From assembly GCA_016219275.1 (NCBI GenBank), contig JACRBM010000088.1, positions 62,001-126,000 of the forward strand: a stretch of DNA of 64,000 nucleotides, read 5' to 3'. Under the pieces are notes generated by a model, which made no database searches, was not told the DNA's origin, and was given only the letters and a program-made list of their open reading frames with translations. The translations under genes were made by a program, and so were the position numbers. Source of the stretch: Chloroflexota bacterium (GTDB lineage: Bacteria; Chloroflexota; Anaerolineae; UBA4142). The number at the start of each line of letters is the position of its first letter. The stretch's first letter is position 1. This document shows, piece after piece, positions 24,809-33,311 of the stretch.

Positions 24809-24836
24809 TTCGTTTTTTTCATTCCTAGTGTATAAT
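24809..24836 (+). promoter_or_regulatory. Promoter of the ATP-grasp/GNAT operon
   Basis: TATAAT at 24831-24836 in AGTGTATAATGC, weak -35 TTCGTT (24809-24814, 16-base spacer). About 57 bases of leader precede the GTG at 24900. Confidence 0.5.
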
Positions 24837-24899
24837 GCAAAATAGATTCGCGCAGAAATTTTTTGCTCGCGTGATACGCAAAGAACAGTCGAGGACGCT

Positions 24900-26051
24900 G
24901 TGAACATTTTGGTCGTCTACAATGTCATCGAGGACTCGGAACAAGAAGCCGATGACCTTTTATCCGAACAGGAAATTGTTTTTGTCGAACAAGAAATCGA
25001 AAAAGCTCTGCAAACACATGGACACACCACCGTGCCGGTTCCAGTCCGGGATGATTTGTGGGGTCCCCTTCGTCAGTACGATCCCAACGAATGGTTGATC
25101 TTTAACCTGTGTGAGAGCATCCGCAACAAAACGTATCTCGAACCGTACATCATCTCCGTTTTCGAGCATCTGGGTTTCCGTTATACGGGTTCCGACCGCC
25201 GCACCTTGTCCAACTGCCTCAACAAACCCCGCGCCAAGGAAATTTTGATGGCGCACGGATTGCCGACCGCCGCGTTCCAAGTCTTTACCCCGTGGACGAT
25301 CAATCTGCACATCCCCTTTCCGCTGTTCGTCAAGCCCGCGTCCGAGGATGCCAGCATCGGCATTACCCTCGACTCGGTGGTGCACGACGAACGCGCGTTG
25401 CGCCGTCAGGTGCGTTACATCTGGGACAAGTACCACGAACCCGCGCTCGTCGAAGAGTTCATCGAAGGACGCGAGTTCAACGTGACGGTACTGGGCAACG
25501 ACATGCCGCGCGTCTTGCCGCTCTCCGAGATCAACTTTCGCCGCATCAGCAACCCGTTCGCGCGCATCGTTTCTTTTCGCGCCAAGTGGGTCTCGTCGTC
25601 GCCGGAATACATTGACACGCCGCCCACGTGTCCCGCGCACGTCAGCGATACGCTCAAAGCGCGCATCGAAGACGTCGCGCGCCGCGCGTATCAAGCGATG
25701 GGCTTGCACGATTACGGACGCGTGGATATTCGCGTCAAGAACGGCGTGCCGTACGTCCTCGAAGTGAATCCCAATGCCGATCTGTCGCCGGACGCCGGCA
25801 TCGCGCGCGCGGCGCGCACCGCCGGCATGTCGTACGCCGACCTCGCCGACGAAATTTGCCGGTTAGCCGCGCGGCGTTACCGACTCAAAGGATTCGCACG
25901 ACCGCGCATCGTTAGTTACGAATTGCGCGCGCGCAGCGTCGGCGCGGATGGCGTCTATTCGATTCCGGTCAGTGCGCTTTTACCGACGAACACACGCGAA
26001 CCGCGTCTCAAACGCGCGCCCGCCGTCGCGACCATTCCGGCAAGCGCATAG
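24900..26051 (+). CDS. ATP-grasp ligase, D-Ala-D-Ala ligase-like
   Basis: 383 residues. ATP-grasp pattern: FPLFVKPASEDASIGITLDS (nucleotide-binding strand and loop), EEFIEGREFNVTVLGN, and the metal-binding end DIRVKNGVPYVLEVNPNADL. The N-terminal part MNILVVYNVIEDSEQEADDL resembles D-Ala-D-Ala ligases but is divergent. It probably forms an amide bond with ATP; substrates are unknown. GTG start with GAGGA upstream. The GNAT acetyltransferase gene starts 3 bases after its stop, so the two enzymes probably act on one molecule. Confidence 0.82.
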   Translation: MNILVVYNVIEDSEQEADDLLSEQEIVFVEQEIEKALQTHGHTTVPVPVRDDLWGPLRQYDPNEWLIFNLCESIRNKTYLEPYIISVFEHLGFRYTGSDRRTLSNCLNKPRAKEILMAHGLPTAAFQVFTPWTINLHIPFPLFVKPASEDASIGITLDSVVHDERALRRQVRYIWDKYHEPALVEEFIEGREFNVTVLGNDMPRVLPLSEINFRRISNPFARIVSFRAKWVSSSPEYIDTPPTCPAHVSDTLKARIEDVARRAYQAMGLHDYGRVDIRVKNGVPYVLEVNPNADLSPDAGIARAARTAGMSYADLADEICRLAARRYRLKGFARPRIVSYELRARSVGADGVYSIPVSALLPTNTREPRLKRAPAVATIPASA

Positions 26052-26054
26052 CGT

Positions 26055-26531
26055 ATGATAGAACCGCCCAAACCCTCTGACGCGCCGGCGATCGAGTGCC
26101 TGGCGCGTACCGTCGGCGTCTTTACGCCGGAAGAAGTCCAAGTCGTTCACGAGATGCTCGACGCGTTTCTGCATCCCGCGCCGGGCGACGATTATTCATT
26201 TGTCGTATACCGCAACGGCAACCCGAACGCGATTGACGGCTTTGCCTGTTTCGGTCCCACGCCGCTCACCGACCGCGTATGGGATTTGTACTGGATTTGC
26301 GTAGACCGCGCCGGACAACGGCAGGGCATCGGGACGCAACTTCTCCAGGGCGTCGAGAACGAACTGCGGACGCGCGGCGCGCGCGCGGTGTATCTCGAAA
26401 CGTCCGATTCGCCGCAGTATTGCGCCGCGCGCGCATTTTACCAGCGTCACGGCTACGAGTGCATCGCCCACATCAACGACTTTTATGCGCCGGGCGAAGG
26501 CAAAGTCATGTATCGCAAAAATCTACAATAA
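26055..26531 (+). CDS. GNAT family N-acetyltransferase
   Basis: 158 residues. The acetyl-CoA binding motif is VDRAGQRQGIGTQLLQGVEN (R/Q-x-x-G-x-G/A), followed by YLETSDSPQYCAARAFYQRH and GYECIAHINDFYAPGEGKVM. It would transfer an acetyl group to an amine. Nearly touching the ATP-grasp gene suggests a joint pathway making or modifying a small peptide or amino acid derivative. A terminator hairpin follows directly. Confidence 0.88.
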   Translation: MIEPPKPSDAPAIECLARTVGVFTPEEVQVVHEMLDAFLHPAPGDDYSFVVYRNGNPNAIDGFACFGPTPLTDRVWDLYWICVDRAGQRQGIGTQLLQGVENELRTRGARAVYLETSDSPQYCAARAFYQRHGYECIAHINDFYAPGEGKVMYRKNLQ

Positions 26532-26560
26532 AAAGGGCGGGTCTCTGACCTGCCCTTACT
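26532..26560 (+). terminator. Terminator after the GNAT gene
   Basis: AAGGGCGGGTC, TCT, GACCTGCCCTT form an 11-bp stem with one G-T pair immediately after the stop codon; the downstream T-run is weak. Confidence 0.6.
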
Positions 26561-26569
26561 CATTTATTA

Positions 26570-26598
26570 TTGACGCTCTGTCGTGATTGTGTTACGAT
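26570..26598 (+). promoter_or_regulatory. Promoter of the Tat-protein gene
   Basis: TTGACG (26570-26575), 17-base spacer, TACGAT (26593-26598). The leader of about 105 bases contains two family F hairpins. Confidence 0.6.
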
Positions 26599-26615
26599 GC
26601 CGACACGTATGATTC

Positions 26616-26689
26616 GTGGGGCAAGTTTCCAACTTGCCTATTGTAAACTTGTCATGCTGAAGAAGCGTGGAGCAAGTTCCCAACTTGCC
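26616..26689. repeat. Two family F hairpins in a leader
   Basis: GTGGGGCAAGTTTCCAACTT-GCC (26616-26638) and GTGGAGCAAGTTCCCAACTT-GCC (26667-26689) are near-identical hairpin units, related to the tandem array at 53851. Confidence 0.75.
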
Positions 26690-26711
26690 AAACGTTTTCA
26701 AGGAGGAACGA

Positions 26712-27527
26712 ATGCCGAACAATCCAAACGATTCGATGACGCGCCGCCAATTGTTGATCGCCGCGGGCGCGGGCGCGATTGGTGTCGCCGCTACCGCGTA
26801 CGGCTTGACGCAAACGAGCGACGAAGCCCGCGCCCAATTCGAGCGCGAGTTGAACAAACTACGCACGCTCATCGGTTTGTACGAACAGATGGATCGCATC
26901 GGATTAGACAATATCCTGGCGAATGGATTGTCCTTGATGCGCGGTTTGTTCGAGGCGCTCAAAACCGGCATCCGCTTGATGCGCGATGGCGTGACCATCG
27001 CCGAGAAGGCATGGCAAGGTTTTCAAGCCGCGTTGATCGCGCTCCGCACCACGGTTGACCGCATCGCGCAGATGGCGGGCGATCTACAACAAAAATTCAA
27101 AGCGGCAGAGGGATTGGTCGTCGGCGCGATTGGCGTGGCGCTTCCGCTTGCCGAGTCCATCGCGAGTTTCTTCAACTCGCTCCTGTCGAAAATTCCGTTC
27201 GTCGGCGAAGACCTGCGCCGCACCGCGAACAGTCTGGTCGAGTTGGTGCGCGCGATTCCCGCGTTGATCGAAGCCGTCACCGCGCAACTGCTCAAGCAGT
27301 TGAACGATCTGTTCTTCCAGCCGACCGGCAAAGCACGCATTGACCTGACGCTGATTGATCCGATCACGGTCAACCTGCTCGAACCGCTCAAAAAATTCTT
27401 GGGCGATTTGGATATGCTCATCACCAAGTGGGAAAAAGAATTTGTCTTCCCGGTGCAATCCGCGCTCGACGAACGCCGCGCCGTCAAAAAACAAATCGCG
27501 GAATATCGGCAGCAGTACAACGTGTGA
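26712..27527 (+). CDS. Tat-signal protein of unknown function, helical
   Basis: 271 residues. The N-terminus SMTRRQLLIAAGAGAIGVAA has the twin-arginine pattern and hydrophobic stretch of a Tat signal or anchor. The rest is long amphipathic helices (AIALRTTVDRIAQMAGDLQQ; VQSALDERRAVKKQIAEYRQ), suggesting coiled-coil or membrane-surface association, without a recognised domain. AGGAGG precedes the ATG at 26712; the frame upstream to 26667 is in the repeat leader. Folding before export usually implies a cofactor, but no cofactor motif is visible. Confidence 0.75.
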   Translation: MPNNPNDSMTRRQLLIAAGAGAIGVAATAYGLTQTSDEARAQFERELNKLRTLIGLYEQMDRIGLDNILANGLSLMRGLFEALKTGIRLMRDGVTIAEKAWQGFQAALIALRTTVDRIAQMAGDLQQKFKAAEGLVVGAIGVALPLAESIASFFNSLLSKIPFVGEDLRRTANSLVELVRAIPALIEAVTAQLLKQLNDLFFQPTGKARIDLTLIDPITVNLLEPLKKFLGDLDMLITKWEKEFVFPVQSALDERRAVKKQIAEYRQQYNV

Positions 27528-27569
27528 GCGGGATTGTGGATTTTCGATTTGAACTAGAAGGAATGCAAC

Positions 27570-28385
27570 ATGCGCGCACGAGTGCATGGCGTAGAAATGG
27601 CTTTTGACGATACCGGCGGCGCTGGCGTGCCGCTCGTGTTCGTACACGGTTTCCCGCTCGACCGGACGTATTGGTCGTCCCAAGTCCGCGAACTAGCGGC
27701 GGCTGCGCGCGTCATCGCGCCGGATTTGCGCGGGTTTGGCGAATCGGGATTATCCTCGCTGGCGATGGAGCGGCAAGGCGCGACTGGCGTGACCATTGAG
27801 ACGTACGCGGACGATGTGCGCGGCTTGCTCGACGCGCTCGGCATCAAAAGTGCAATCATCGCCGGACTTTCGATGGGCGGTTATATCGCGTTCGAATTCT
27901 ATCGCAAGTTTTCGCATCGCGTCCGCGCGTTGATTCTCGCGGACACGCGCGCCGCGCCCGATTCACCAGAAGCCAAGCAAACGCGCAACGATCACATCGC
28001 GCTCGTGCGCGAGCAAGGCGCGGGCGCGCTCGCCGAACGATTGTTGCCCAAACTGCTGATGCCGCAAACGCTCGCGACCAATGTCGAGTTGACGAACGCG
28101 ACGCGCGAAATGCTCGCGCGCCAACCGGTCGAGGGCATCGTCGCCGCACTCGGCGCGCTGCGCGACCGATCCGATGCGACGCCGATGCTCGCGGACATCG
28201 CCGTGCCGACGTTGATCCTCGTCGGCGCAGACGACACGCTCATCCCGCCGCGCGAATCGGAAGCATTGCGCGGCGCGATTCGCAATTCGCAACTCGTCAT
28301 GATTCCAAATGCCGCGCATCTCTCCAACCTCGAACAGCCGGACGCGTTCAATCGCGCAGTGCGGGAGTTTCTCAAAACAGTATGA
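27570..28385 (+). CDS. Alpha/beta hydrolase
   Basis: 271 residues. Oxyanion-hole HG (VFVHGFPLD), nucleophile elbow GLSMGG (Ser about residue 97), acid VGADDTLIPP and His in AHLSNLEQPDAF form the full catalytic set. It is similar to 3-oxoadipate enol-lactonase and esterase-type members; substrate unknown. It lies 42 bases after the Tat-protein gene, possibly in the same transcript. Confidence 0.9.
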   Translation: MRARVHGVEMAFDDTGGAGVPLVFVHGFPLDRTYWSSQVRELAAAARVIAPDLRGFGESGLSSLAMERQGATGVTIETYADDVRGLLDALGIKSAIIAGLSMGGYIAFEFYRKFSHRVRALILADTRAAPDSPEAKQTRNDHIALVREQGAGALAERLLPKLLMPQTLATNVELTNATREMLARQPVEGIVAALGALRDRSDATPMLADIAVPTLILVGADDTLIPPRESEALRGAIRNSQLVMIPNAAHLSNLEQPDAFNRAVREFLKTV

Positions 28386-28399
28386 ATTCACAGTCGCAT

Positions 28400-28553
28400 G
28401 TCATTGCGAGCCGCACATCGGCGAAGCAATCTACCCCTCCCCACCCTCCCCTTAACAAGGGGAGGGCAAGGGTGGGGTTGGAGATTGCTTCGTCGCACCC
28501 TTCGACTTCACTCCGCTTCGCTGCGTTCCGCTCAGGATGCTCCTCGCAATGAC
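28400..28553. repeat. Family E repeat with a family A repeat nested inside
   Basis: Outer arms GTCATTGCGAG (28400-28410) and CTCGCAATGAC (28543-28553) are perfect, with GAAGCAATCT/AGATTGCTTC inside. Between them sits a complete family A hairpin (28433-28481, core CCCTCCCCTTAACAAGGGGA). The outer right arm contains the likely start codon of the next gene. Confidence 0.85.
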
Positions 28554-29913
28554 ATTGAGTAAGTTGTTGTCCCCAGTATTGCTCGTCGGACTGATCGCGT
28601 TTGCGGTTCGGCTCACCATCGTCGTCAATGTTCCCAACGCCTTTCCCTGGGATATGGGCGGCTGGATCGAAACGACGCAACGCCTCGTCGTGAATGGTGT
28701 GCCGAACATCTACGCGGAACATTTGCAAGGTAATCTCTACCCGCCCGGTTTTTTTTATCCGCTCTGGTTTGTAGGGCAAACTTATCGCCTCTGCTGTTCG
28801 CCACAATTTGATCCACAATCGCCGACCATCGAGTTTCTTCTGCGCCTCAGTTCGATCCTCGCCGATTCGTTCATCGCGATGACGGTGTATCTCATCGCAC
28901 GCATGTGGCTCGACGCGCGGCGCGCGTTCGCGAGCGGCGTCGTTTACGTGTTCAACCCAGTTGTGCTGACGACGACCGCGTGGATGAGCATGATCGGCGA
29001 TCCGTACTATCTGTTGCTGGTGATGCTCGCGCTGTACGCCGCGCTGAACGAACATTGGCTCTGGGCATCCGCGTTGATCGTGCTCGCGGTAATGATCAAA
29101 CCGCAAGCGATGGCGTTTGCGCCGCTCGTTGGATTCTTGATCGTCACGCGCGCGAATTGGCGTCAGATGATTGCGTCGGGTGTGACGGCGTGCGTGGTAG
29201 GCGTTGGCGTGTGGTTGCCGTTCATTCTCGGCGGCACGCTGGAGCAAGCCGCACAAATCACAACGCGGATGCGACTCGCCTATCCATTTCTCCACGTGTT
29301 CGCCGACAATTTCTGGTTTCTCATTGCCGGCGGACGCGAGCCCTGGGATCCTACTGCGCCGAATGTCAAGCTTCCGGATGCGCTGATTCCGTACGACACG
29401 AATTTATTCCTGGGTGTCATCGCGTATCGCGAAGTCGGTTTGATTGCGTTCGGCGTATTGTGTCTGATCGTACTCTACGGTTTACTTGGGCGTACAAAAC
29501 CGCACACGGTTGTCGCGGCGGGCGCGGCGATGGCGTTCGGATTTTTCATGCTGAGTACGCGGATGCACGTGAACTATGCCTTTCCCGTGTTTGCGTTTCT
29601 CGCGATACTCGTTGCCTCGCGCGAGTGGTGGTATACGCCGATTGGCGCACTGACGATTGTGACCTCGCTCGTAGACTGGGAGTTGTTCGATGAATTCATT
29701 CCGGCGCGCGCGCTGCTCAAAACGATTCACCTGGTCAACGCCGGCTTTTTTGTGCTCGCGTTCGTACTCCTGTTGCTCGCCGTCCGCGCGACCATCGCGC
29801 GCGAGCCGCGCGTTGGCGCATGGCGCGTGCCGATACGAACGCTCGTCGCGGTCGTGCTCATCGCGAGTATTGGCGCGGCGGGAGTCGTGTGGTTGATTTG
29901 GATTCGCGAATAA
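28549..29913 (+). CDS. GT-C type membrane glycosyltransferase-like protein
   Basis: About 454 residues with 10 or more hydrophobic segments. An acidic loop after the first helix (NAFPWDMGGWIETTQRLV) and the loop NLYPPGFFYPLWF are typical of polyprenyl-phosphate-sugar-dependent GT-C mannosyltransferases, related to PIG-M/DUF2029 proteins. It probably adds a sugar on the outer face of the membrane. Two in-frame ATGs (28537, 28549) both lie in the right arm of a family E repeat; neither has a clear ribosome site, and 28549 gives the more natural start MTLSKLLSPVLL. Confidence 0.78.
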   Translation: MTLSKLLSPVLLVGLIAFAVRLTIVVNVPNAFPWDMGGWIETTQRLVVNGVPNIYAEHLQGNLYPPGFFYPLWFVGQTYRLCCSPQFDPQSPTIEFLLRLSSILADSFIAMTVYLIARMWLDARRAFASGVVYVFNPVVLTTTAWMSMIGDPYYLLLVMLALYAALNEHWLWASALIVLAVMIKPQAMAFAPLVGFLIVTRANWRQMIASGVTACVVGVGVWLPFILGGTLEQAAQITTRMRLAYPFLHVFADNFWFLIAGGREPWDPTAPNVKLPDALIPYDTNLFLGVIAYREVGLIAFGVLCLIVLYGLLGRTKPHTVVAAGAAMAFGFFMLSTRMHVNYAFPVFAFLAILVASREWWYTPIGALTIVTSLVDWELFDEFIPARALLKTIHLVNAGFFVLAFVLLLLAVRATIAREPRVGAWRVPIRTLVAVVLIASIGAAGVVWLIWIRE

Positions 29914-29914
29914 A

Positions 29915-29948
29915 AAATCAAGCCCCGGAAATTTCCGGGGCTTGATTT
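29915..29948. terminator. Bidirectional terminator, 34-bp perfect palindrome
   Basis: Half-site AAATCAAGCCCCGGAAA and its exact complement, between the convergent GT-C and LysM genes. T-runs on both strands. Confidence 0.9.
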
Positions 29949-29972
29949 CTGCTGAGAGCGCACCACGCGCGG

Positions 29973-31010
29973 TTAACGCTGGTGAAACTCGACTTCGGCA
30001 TGACCGCCGTTGAGCGTGACATCCGCGTACGTGTTCAAGCCGAGCGGAATCACGCGCCAGGTGCCCGTGCACGAATGCGCGAATTCGACGACGTATGGTC
30101 CGCGCTCGGGCTTGGTGCCGGTCAATTTGGGATCGCTGATGAAACTACCGTCGGTCGTCGCGACGACGACGGGCCAATCAGTTTTGCCGACCACAATCGC
30201 GAGCAAGGAGCAAGGTCCCGTGCCCTTGGTGTTCGTGATGAGCACCGCTTCCCACAAATTCGAATTCGGATTGGGAATTACCGGGGCTGGCAAAACGACG
30301 ACTGGAATTGGCGTCGCGACAGGCGGGTAGTAGGGCGGCGCGGATGGATAGTTCGGATAAATCGGCGGCTCGAATGGCTGGGTCGGGAAATTGTTTCCTG
30401 GCGTTGCGCCTGGGATATATAACCGTTGTCCTGGGTAAACAAAATGCTCATTCGCCAAACGATTCGCGATTTGAATCGAGTAGGGCGTCGTACCGAAACG
30501 ATGTGCGACGTTGGACAGATAATCGCCGGGACGCACATTGTAGTACACGCCGGTTTGCACTGGGCGCAACCCAGGTAGTGGACCGGTCTGAATGACCGGG
30601 AAAGGTGAATAGCCCGACACGCGCAGAACTTGACCCGGATAAATCCAATAGTTGTACAAACCGTTTGCCTGCATCAACGCGTTCACCGTCACGCCGAATC
30701 GTGTCGCAATCGAAAAGAGCGTGTCACCATTTTGAACGGTGTACGTGGATTGCGATGGCGCGGGGCGCGCCGACCCAGGAATCTGCAAGCGTTGCCCGAC
30801 GTAAATGAACTCGGCGTTGCGAAGGTTGTTCGTCTGCATGATCGCGTTCACCGACGTGTTGTAACGATTCGCGATGGAAAAGAGCGTGTCGCCCCACGCG
30901 ACCACGTGATAGAGTGGTGAATCCGCGGCAACGCTAGTTGCTGCCAATCCAGTTAATCCGAGTGTGAGCAAAACGAACAGGATCACGAGCAAACGAATTG
31001 CGTACTTCAT
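29973..31010 (-). CDS. Secreted protein with three LysM domains
   Basis: 345 residues. Signal peptide MKYAIRLLVILFVLLTLGLT ending near VAADS. Three LysM peptidoglycan-binding repeats follow: YHVVAWGDTLFSIANRYNTS, YTVQNGDTLFSIATRFGVTV and YYNVRPGDYLSNVAHRFGTT. A Pro/Tyr-rich spacer leads to a C-terminal beta domain of about 95 residues (LWEAVLITNTKGTGPCSLLA) of unknown function. It probably binds the wall or chitin-like polymers. Its ATG overlaps the TGA of the HTH gene upstream, with AAGGAGGAG inside that gene as ribosome site. Confidence 0.9.
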   Translation of the reverse strand: MKYAIRLLVILFVLLTLGLTGLAATSVAADSPLYHVVAWGDTLFSIANRYNTSVNAIMQTNNLRNAEFIYVGQRLQIPGSARPAPSQSTYTVQNGDTLFSIATRFGVTVNALMQANGLYNYWIYPGQVLRVSGYSPFPVIQTGPLPGLRPVQTGVYYNVRPGDYLSNVAHRFGTTPYSIQIANRLANEHFVYPGQRLYIPGATPGNNFPTQPFEPPIYPNYPSAPPYYPPVATPIPVVVLPAPVIPNPNSNLWEAVLITNTKGTGPCSLLAIVVGKTDWPVVVATTDGSFISDPKLTGTKPERGPYVVEFAHSCTGTWRVIPLGLNTYADVTLNGGHAEVEFHQR

Positions 31011-31393
31011 TCTTTCTCCTCCTTACCCCGCTTGGCGCGGGCTTTCGGCGCGGGAGTAATTGGACGTGCGGCGCGACGCGTTGTCGGCTCTGGATGCGCG
31101 ACGCGTTTGGCGCGCGGCGCGGGACGCGTCGCCGGCTCGACAGTCGCGACGGGTTTGCGGCGCAAGGGTGTTACCGCCAACTCTGGCTCGTCGAGTTCCG
31201 CCAATTCTTCCTCGGTCTCGATTTCGCGCGCGTGAATGAACGTATCGAGGTCCGCGCGGCGCACGCGATAACTGCCCTCCAGTTTCACCGCTTTGAGTTT
31301 GCGTAGTTGGATATAACGGCGGATGGTGAACGGGCTGATGCCGAGAATCTGCGCCACCTCGTTGGTGCTAAAGAATTCACGTTTCGCCGTCAA
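31007..31393 (-). CDS. Excisionase-type HTH DNA-binding protein
   Basis: 128 residues. Residues 6-55 are the MerR/excisionase HTH (FFSTNEVAQILGISPFTIRR then YIQLRKLKAVKLEGSYRVRR). The tail is Lys/Arg/Pro/Ala-rich and basic, probably extra DNA contact. TTG start at 31393 after GGTGGAG. It is translationally coupled to the LysM gene by an ATGA overlap, so it probably regulates that operon. Not a phage excisionase: no integrase is near. Confidence 0.8.
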   Translation of the reverse strand: MTAKREFFSTNEVAQILGISPFTIRRYIQLRKLKAVKLEGSYRVRRADLDTFIHAREIETEEELAELDEPELAVTPLRRKPVATVEPATRPAPRAKRVAHPEPTTRRAARPITPAPKARAKRGKEEKE

Positions 31394-31428
31394 ACTCCAC
31401 CTCGCTTTGTCTTGCTCAATCTTGCTAC

Positions 31429-31457
31429 ATTTTACGATATTTTGGTCGGCGTGTCAA
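31429..31457 (-). promoter_or_regulatory. Promoter of the HTH-LysM operon
   Basis: Minus strand TTGACA (31457-31452), 17-base spacer, TAAAAT (31434-31429). Start predicted near 31422, about 30 bases before the TTG. Confidence 0.75.
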
Positions 31458-31527
31458 TATCTTATCCAACCGAGGCAAATGAAACAGTTCTATTCTGTGA
31501 AATCACTATGCAAAGAGCACAGATTTT

Positions 31528-31593
31528 TTGGACGCGGATTTTCGCGGATTAAAAATATCCGCGATTATCCGCGCGCGCAGCGTCCGCGTCCAA
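31528..31593. repeat. Family D inverted repeat
   Basis: TTGGACGCGGATTTTCGCGG pairs with the arm ending GCGTCCGCGTCCAA. It occupies the middle of the gap 31394-31652, which otherwise holds only the promoter above. Confidence 0.85.
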
Positions 31594-31652
31594 AATTGTA
31601 TTGCTTGTCTCCAGTTTGGTCGAGTAGGGCAGTGGCAAGGTGGAATCTTGCT

Positions 31653-32156
31653 CTATGGAAGATCGCGCACACGCGCGCGATGCGTCGTTAAGGTCACGCG
31701 TCCGCCGAAACCAACTTCGGGCTTGAGCGCGATGACGCGATCGCGAATGTGAAACTGGGGGTTGCCGATTTCGCCGATGCGATACGTAATGCGCGTGAAG
31801 GGCTTGGCGATGCCTCGCACGGCAAAGGGTCCGCCGGTGTGAAATAAATCGTCGAGGTCTTGCGGCGCGGCGACCATCGGCGGCGTGCCGCGCGGATCGG
31901 CGAAAGTGACCGCGTGTTCGATCAGCATTCCATTGGTGGCGGTGAATTCCTCGGTCACGTCGAGATCGAAAATCGAATTGTGCCAGGTCAGCACGACCGG
32001 CTCGCCATCGCGTAACGCGGCGGAAAAAATTGTGCGTCCCGTTTCGGGATCGGTCAGTTCGAGTTGCGTGAATCCTGGCAATTCGGCTTGGAGACCCAGG
32101 ATGACCGCGACGAGGAGGAAGAGGAGTGAAACGAGAATTGGAATTGTGCGACGCAT
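31653..32156 (-). CDS. DUF1850 domain protein, TRAP-associated
   Basis: 167 residues with an N-terminal membrane segment (TIPILVSLLFLLVAVILGLQ). The core LTWHNSIFDLDVTEEFTATN and the end RVIALKPEVGFGGRVTLTTH fit DUF1850, a family repeatedly found next to TAXI-type TRAP transporters. It lies 43 bases after the TAXI binding-protein gene, completing the operon, and probably has an accessory role at the membrane. The ATG at 32156 is preferred over 32180, which lies in a repeat. Confidence 0.82.
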   Translation of the reverse strand: MRRTIPILVSLLFLLVAVILGLQAELPGFTQLELTDPETGRTIFSAALRDGEPVVLTWHNSIFDLDVTEEFTATNGMLIEHAVTFADPRGTPPMVAAPQDLDDLFHTGGPFAVRGIAKPFTRITYRIGEIGNPQFHIRDRVIALKPEVGFGGRVTLTTHRARVRDLP

Positions 32157-32165
32157 AGTACAGTT

Positions 32166-32193
32166 GTAGGGGCGACGCATGTGTCGCCCCTAC
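32166..32193. repeat. Family B palindrome in the TAXI operon
   Basis: GTAGGGGCGACGCA then TGTGTCGCCCCTAC, one central mismatch. It lies between the TAXI binding-protein gene and the DUF1850 gene, and differs by one base from the copy inside AnmK-MurQ. Confidence 0.85.
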
Positions 32194-32199
32194 CGTGTG

Positions 32200-33261
32200 T
32201 TATTTGATCACACCTTTTTCGACAAAGTACTTTTTCGCGCCGGGATGCAGATACTCTTGCGCGTCCGGACTCATTTGCTTGACCGCAAGTTCGGGCGTCA
32301 GTTTGGTGACTTCTTTCGCTACTGCCGTCAGGTCGCTCTTGTTGTCGAACATCGCCTTGAGAATTTGATACAAGCGATCTTCCGGGAAACTGTCCATCAC
32401 GTAGAGCACCGCGGTGATGGCGAGCGTGTCAATATCCGCGTCTACGCTGGAGTACGAACCTTTGGGGAACGTGGTCTTGTGAAAGACGCCGGGATTACCT
32501 TTCATAATTTTGTCCGCGGCGTCGCCCGAAACCGGCAAGAGCACCATCTTCAAACCGGGCGTCGAAGCGAGATCAATGATCGAGGCAGTGGGCACCGCGC
32601 CGCTCCAGAAGAACGCGTCAATCTTGCCGTCGCGCAACGCGGCAACCGATTCGGTCGCGCCCAGTTTTTCGCGCGTGAGGTCCTTGCTCCAATCCATGCC
32701 GAGCGCCTTGAATACGTAATCGGCTTGCTCTTCCGTGCCGCTGTTCGGCGCGCCGGTCGAAACGCGCTTGCCTTTCAGGTCGGTCACGGCTTTGACGTTC
32801 GTCCCTTCCTTAGTCACGATGTGCAAGGGTTGTTCGTAGAAACTGAGCACCGCGCGAATTTTGTGCGCGCCAGTCAACCCAGGCATCGTGCCTTTGTTGA
32901 CCCAGACGCCGTGATAATCGTACGCAAACGACATGCGCGATTTGTTCGCGGTCAACAGTTTCAGATTGTCGAGCGCGGCGGTCGTCGCTTCGACCGACGC
33001 ATCGGTGTTCGGCACGTTCTTGGCGATGACGCCGCTGATCGCGCCGCCGAGCGGATACCACACACCACCCGTGCCGCCCGTCGCAATGCTGAACGAAAGT
33101 TTTTCGGTGGACGCGGCAGGCGCTTTGGTCGGCTCCGCCGCGGGCGCCTTCGCGGTAGCGGGCGGGGCAGATGTGGGCGCGGCGGTTGGCGCGGCGCACG
33201 CCGCGAGCATCGCCACGACGACAACCATCAATACAAGGGCGCTCCATTTTCGTACGTTCAT
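32200..33261 (-). CDS. TAXI family TRAP transporter substrate-binding lipoprotein
   Basis: 353 residues. Lipobox MLAACAAP after MNVRKWSALVLMVVVVA, then a Pro/Ala/Thr linker. The TAXI start SFSIATGGTGGVWYPLGGAI is diagnostic, and AVTDLKGKRVSTGAPNSGTE matches the family ligand-binding region. It captures a solute, often a dicarboxylate or glutamate-like acid, for the fused permease encoded just before it. AGGAGGTG precedes the ATG at 33261; the upstream open frame is shadow. Confidence 0.93.
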   Translation of the reverse strand: MNVRKWSALVLMVVVVAMLAACAAPTAAPTSAPPATAKAPAAEPTKAPAASTEKLSFSIATGGTGGVWYPLGGAISGVIAKNVPNTDASVEATTAALDNLKLLTANKSRMSFAYDYHGVWVNKGTMPGLTGAHKIRAVLSFYEQPLHIVTKEGTNVKAVTDLKGKRVSTGAPNSGTEEQADYVFKALGMDWSKDLTREKLGATESVAALRDGKIDAFFWSGAVPTASIIDLASTPGLKMVLLPVSGDAADKIMKGNPGVFHKTTFPKGSYSSVDADIDTLAITAVLYVMDSFPEDRLYQILKAMFDNKSDLTAVAKEVTKLTPELAVKQMSPDAQEYLHPGAKKYFVEKGVIK

Positions 33262-33311
33262 CAAACACCTCCTAAAGAATTTGGTTTGAACCCAGGGTTG
33301 GAACCCTGACA

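Noticed and set aside
31007-31393. Phage excisionase
   Set aside because: Only the HTH fold is shared; there is no integrase, attachment site or phage gene nearby.
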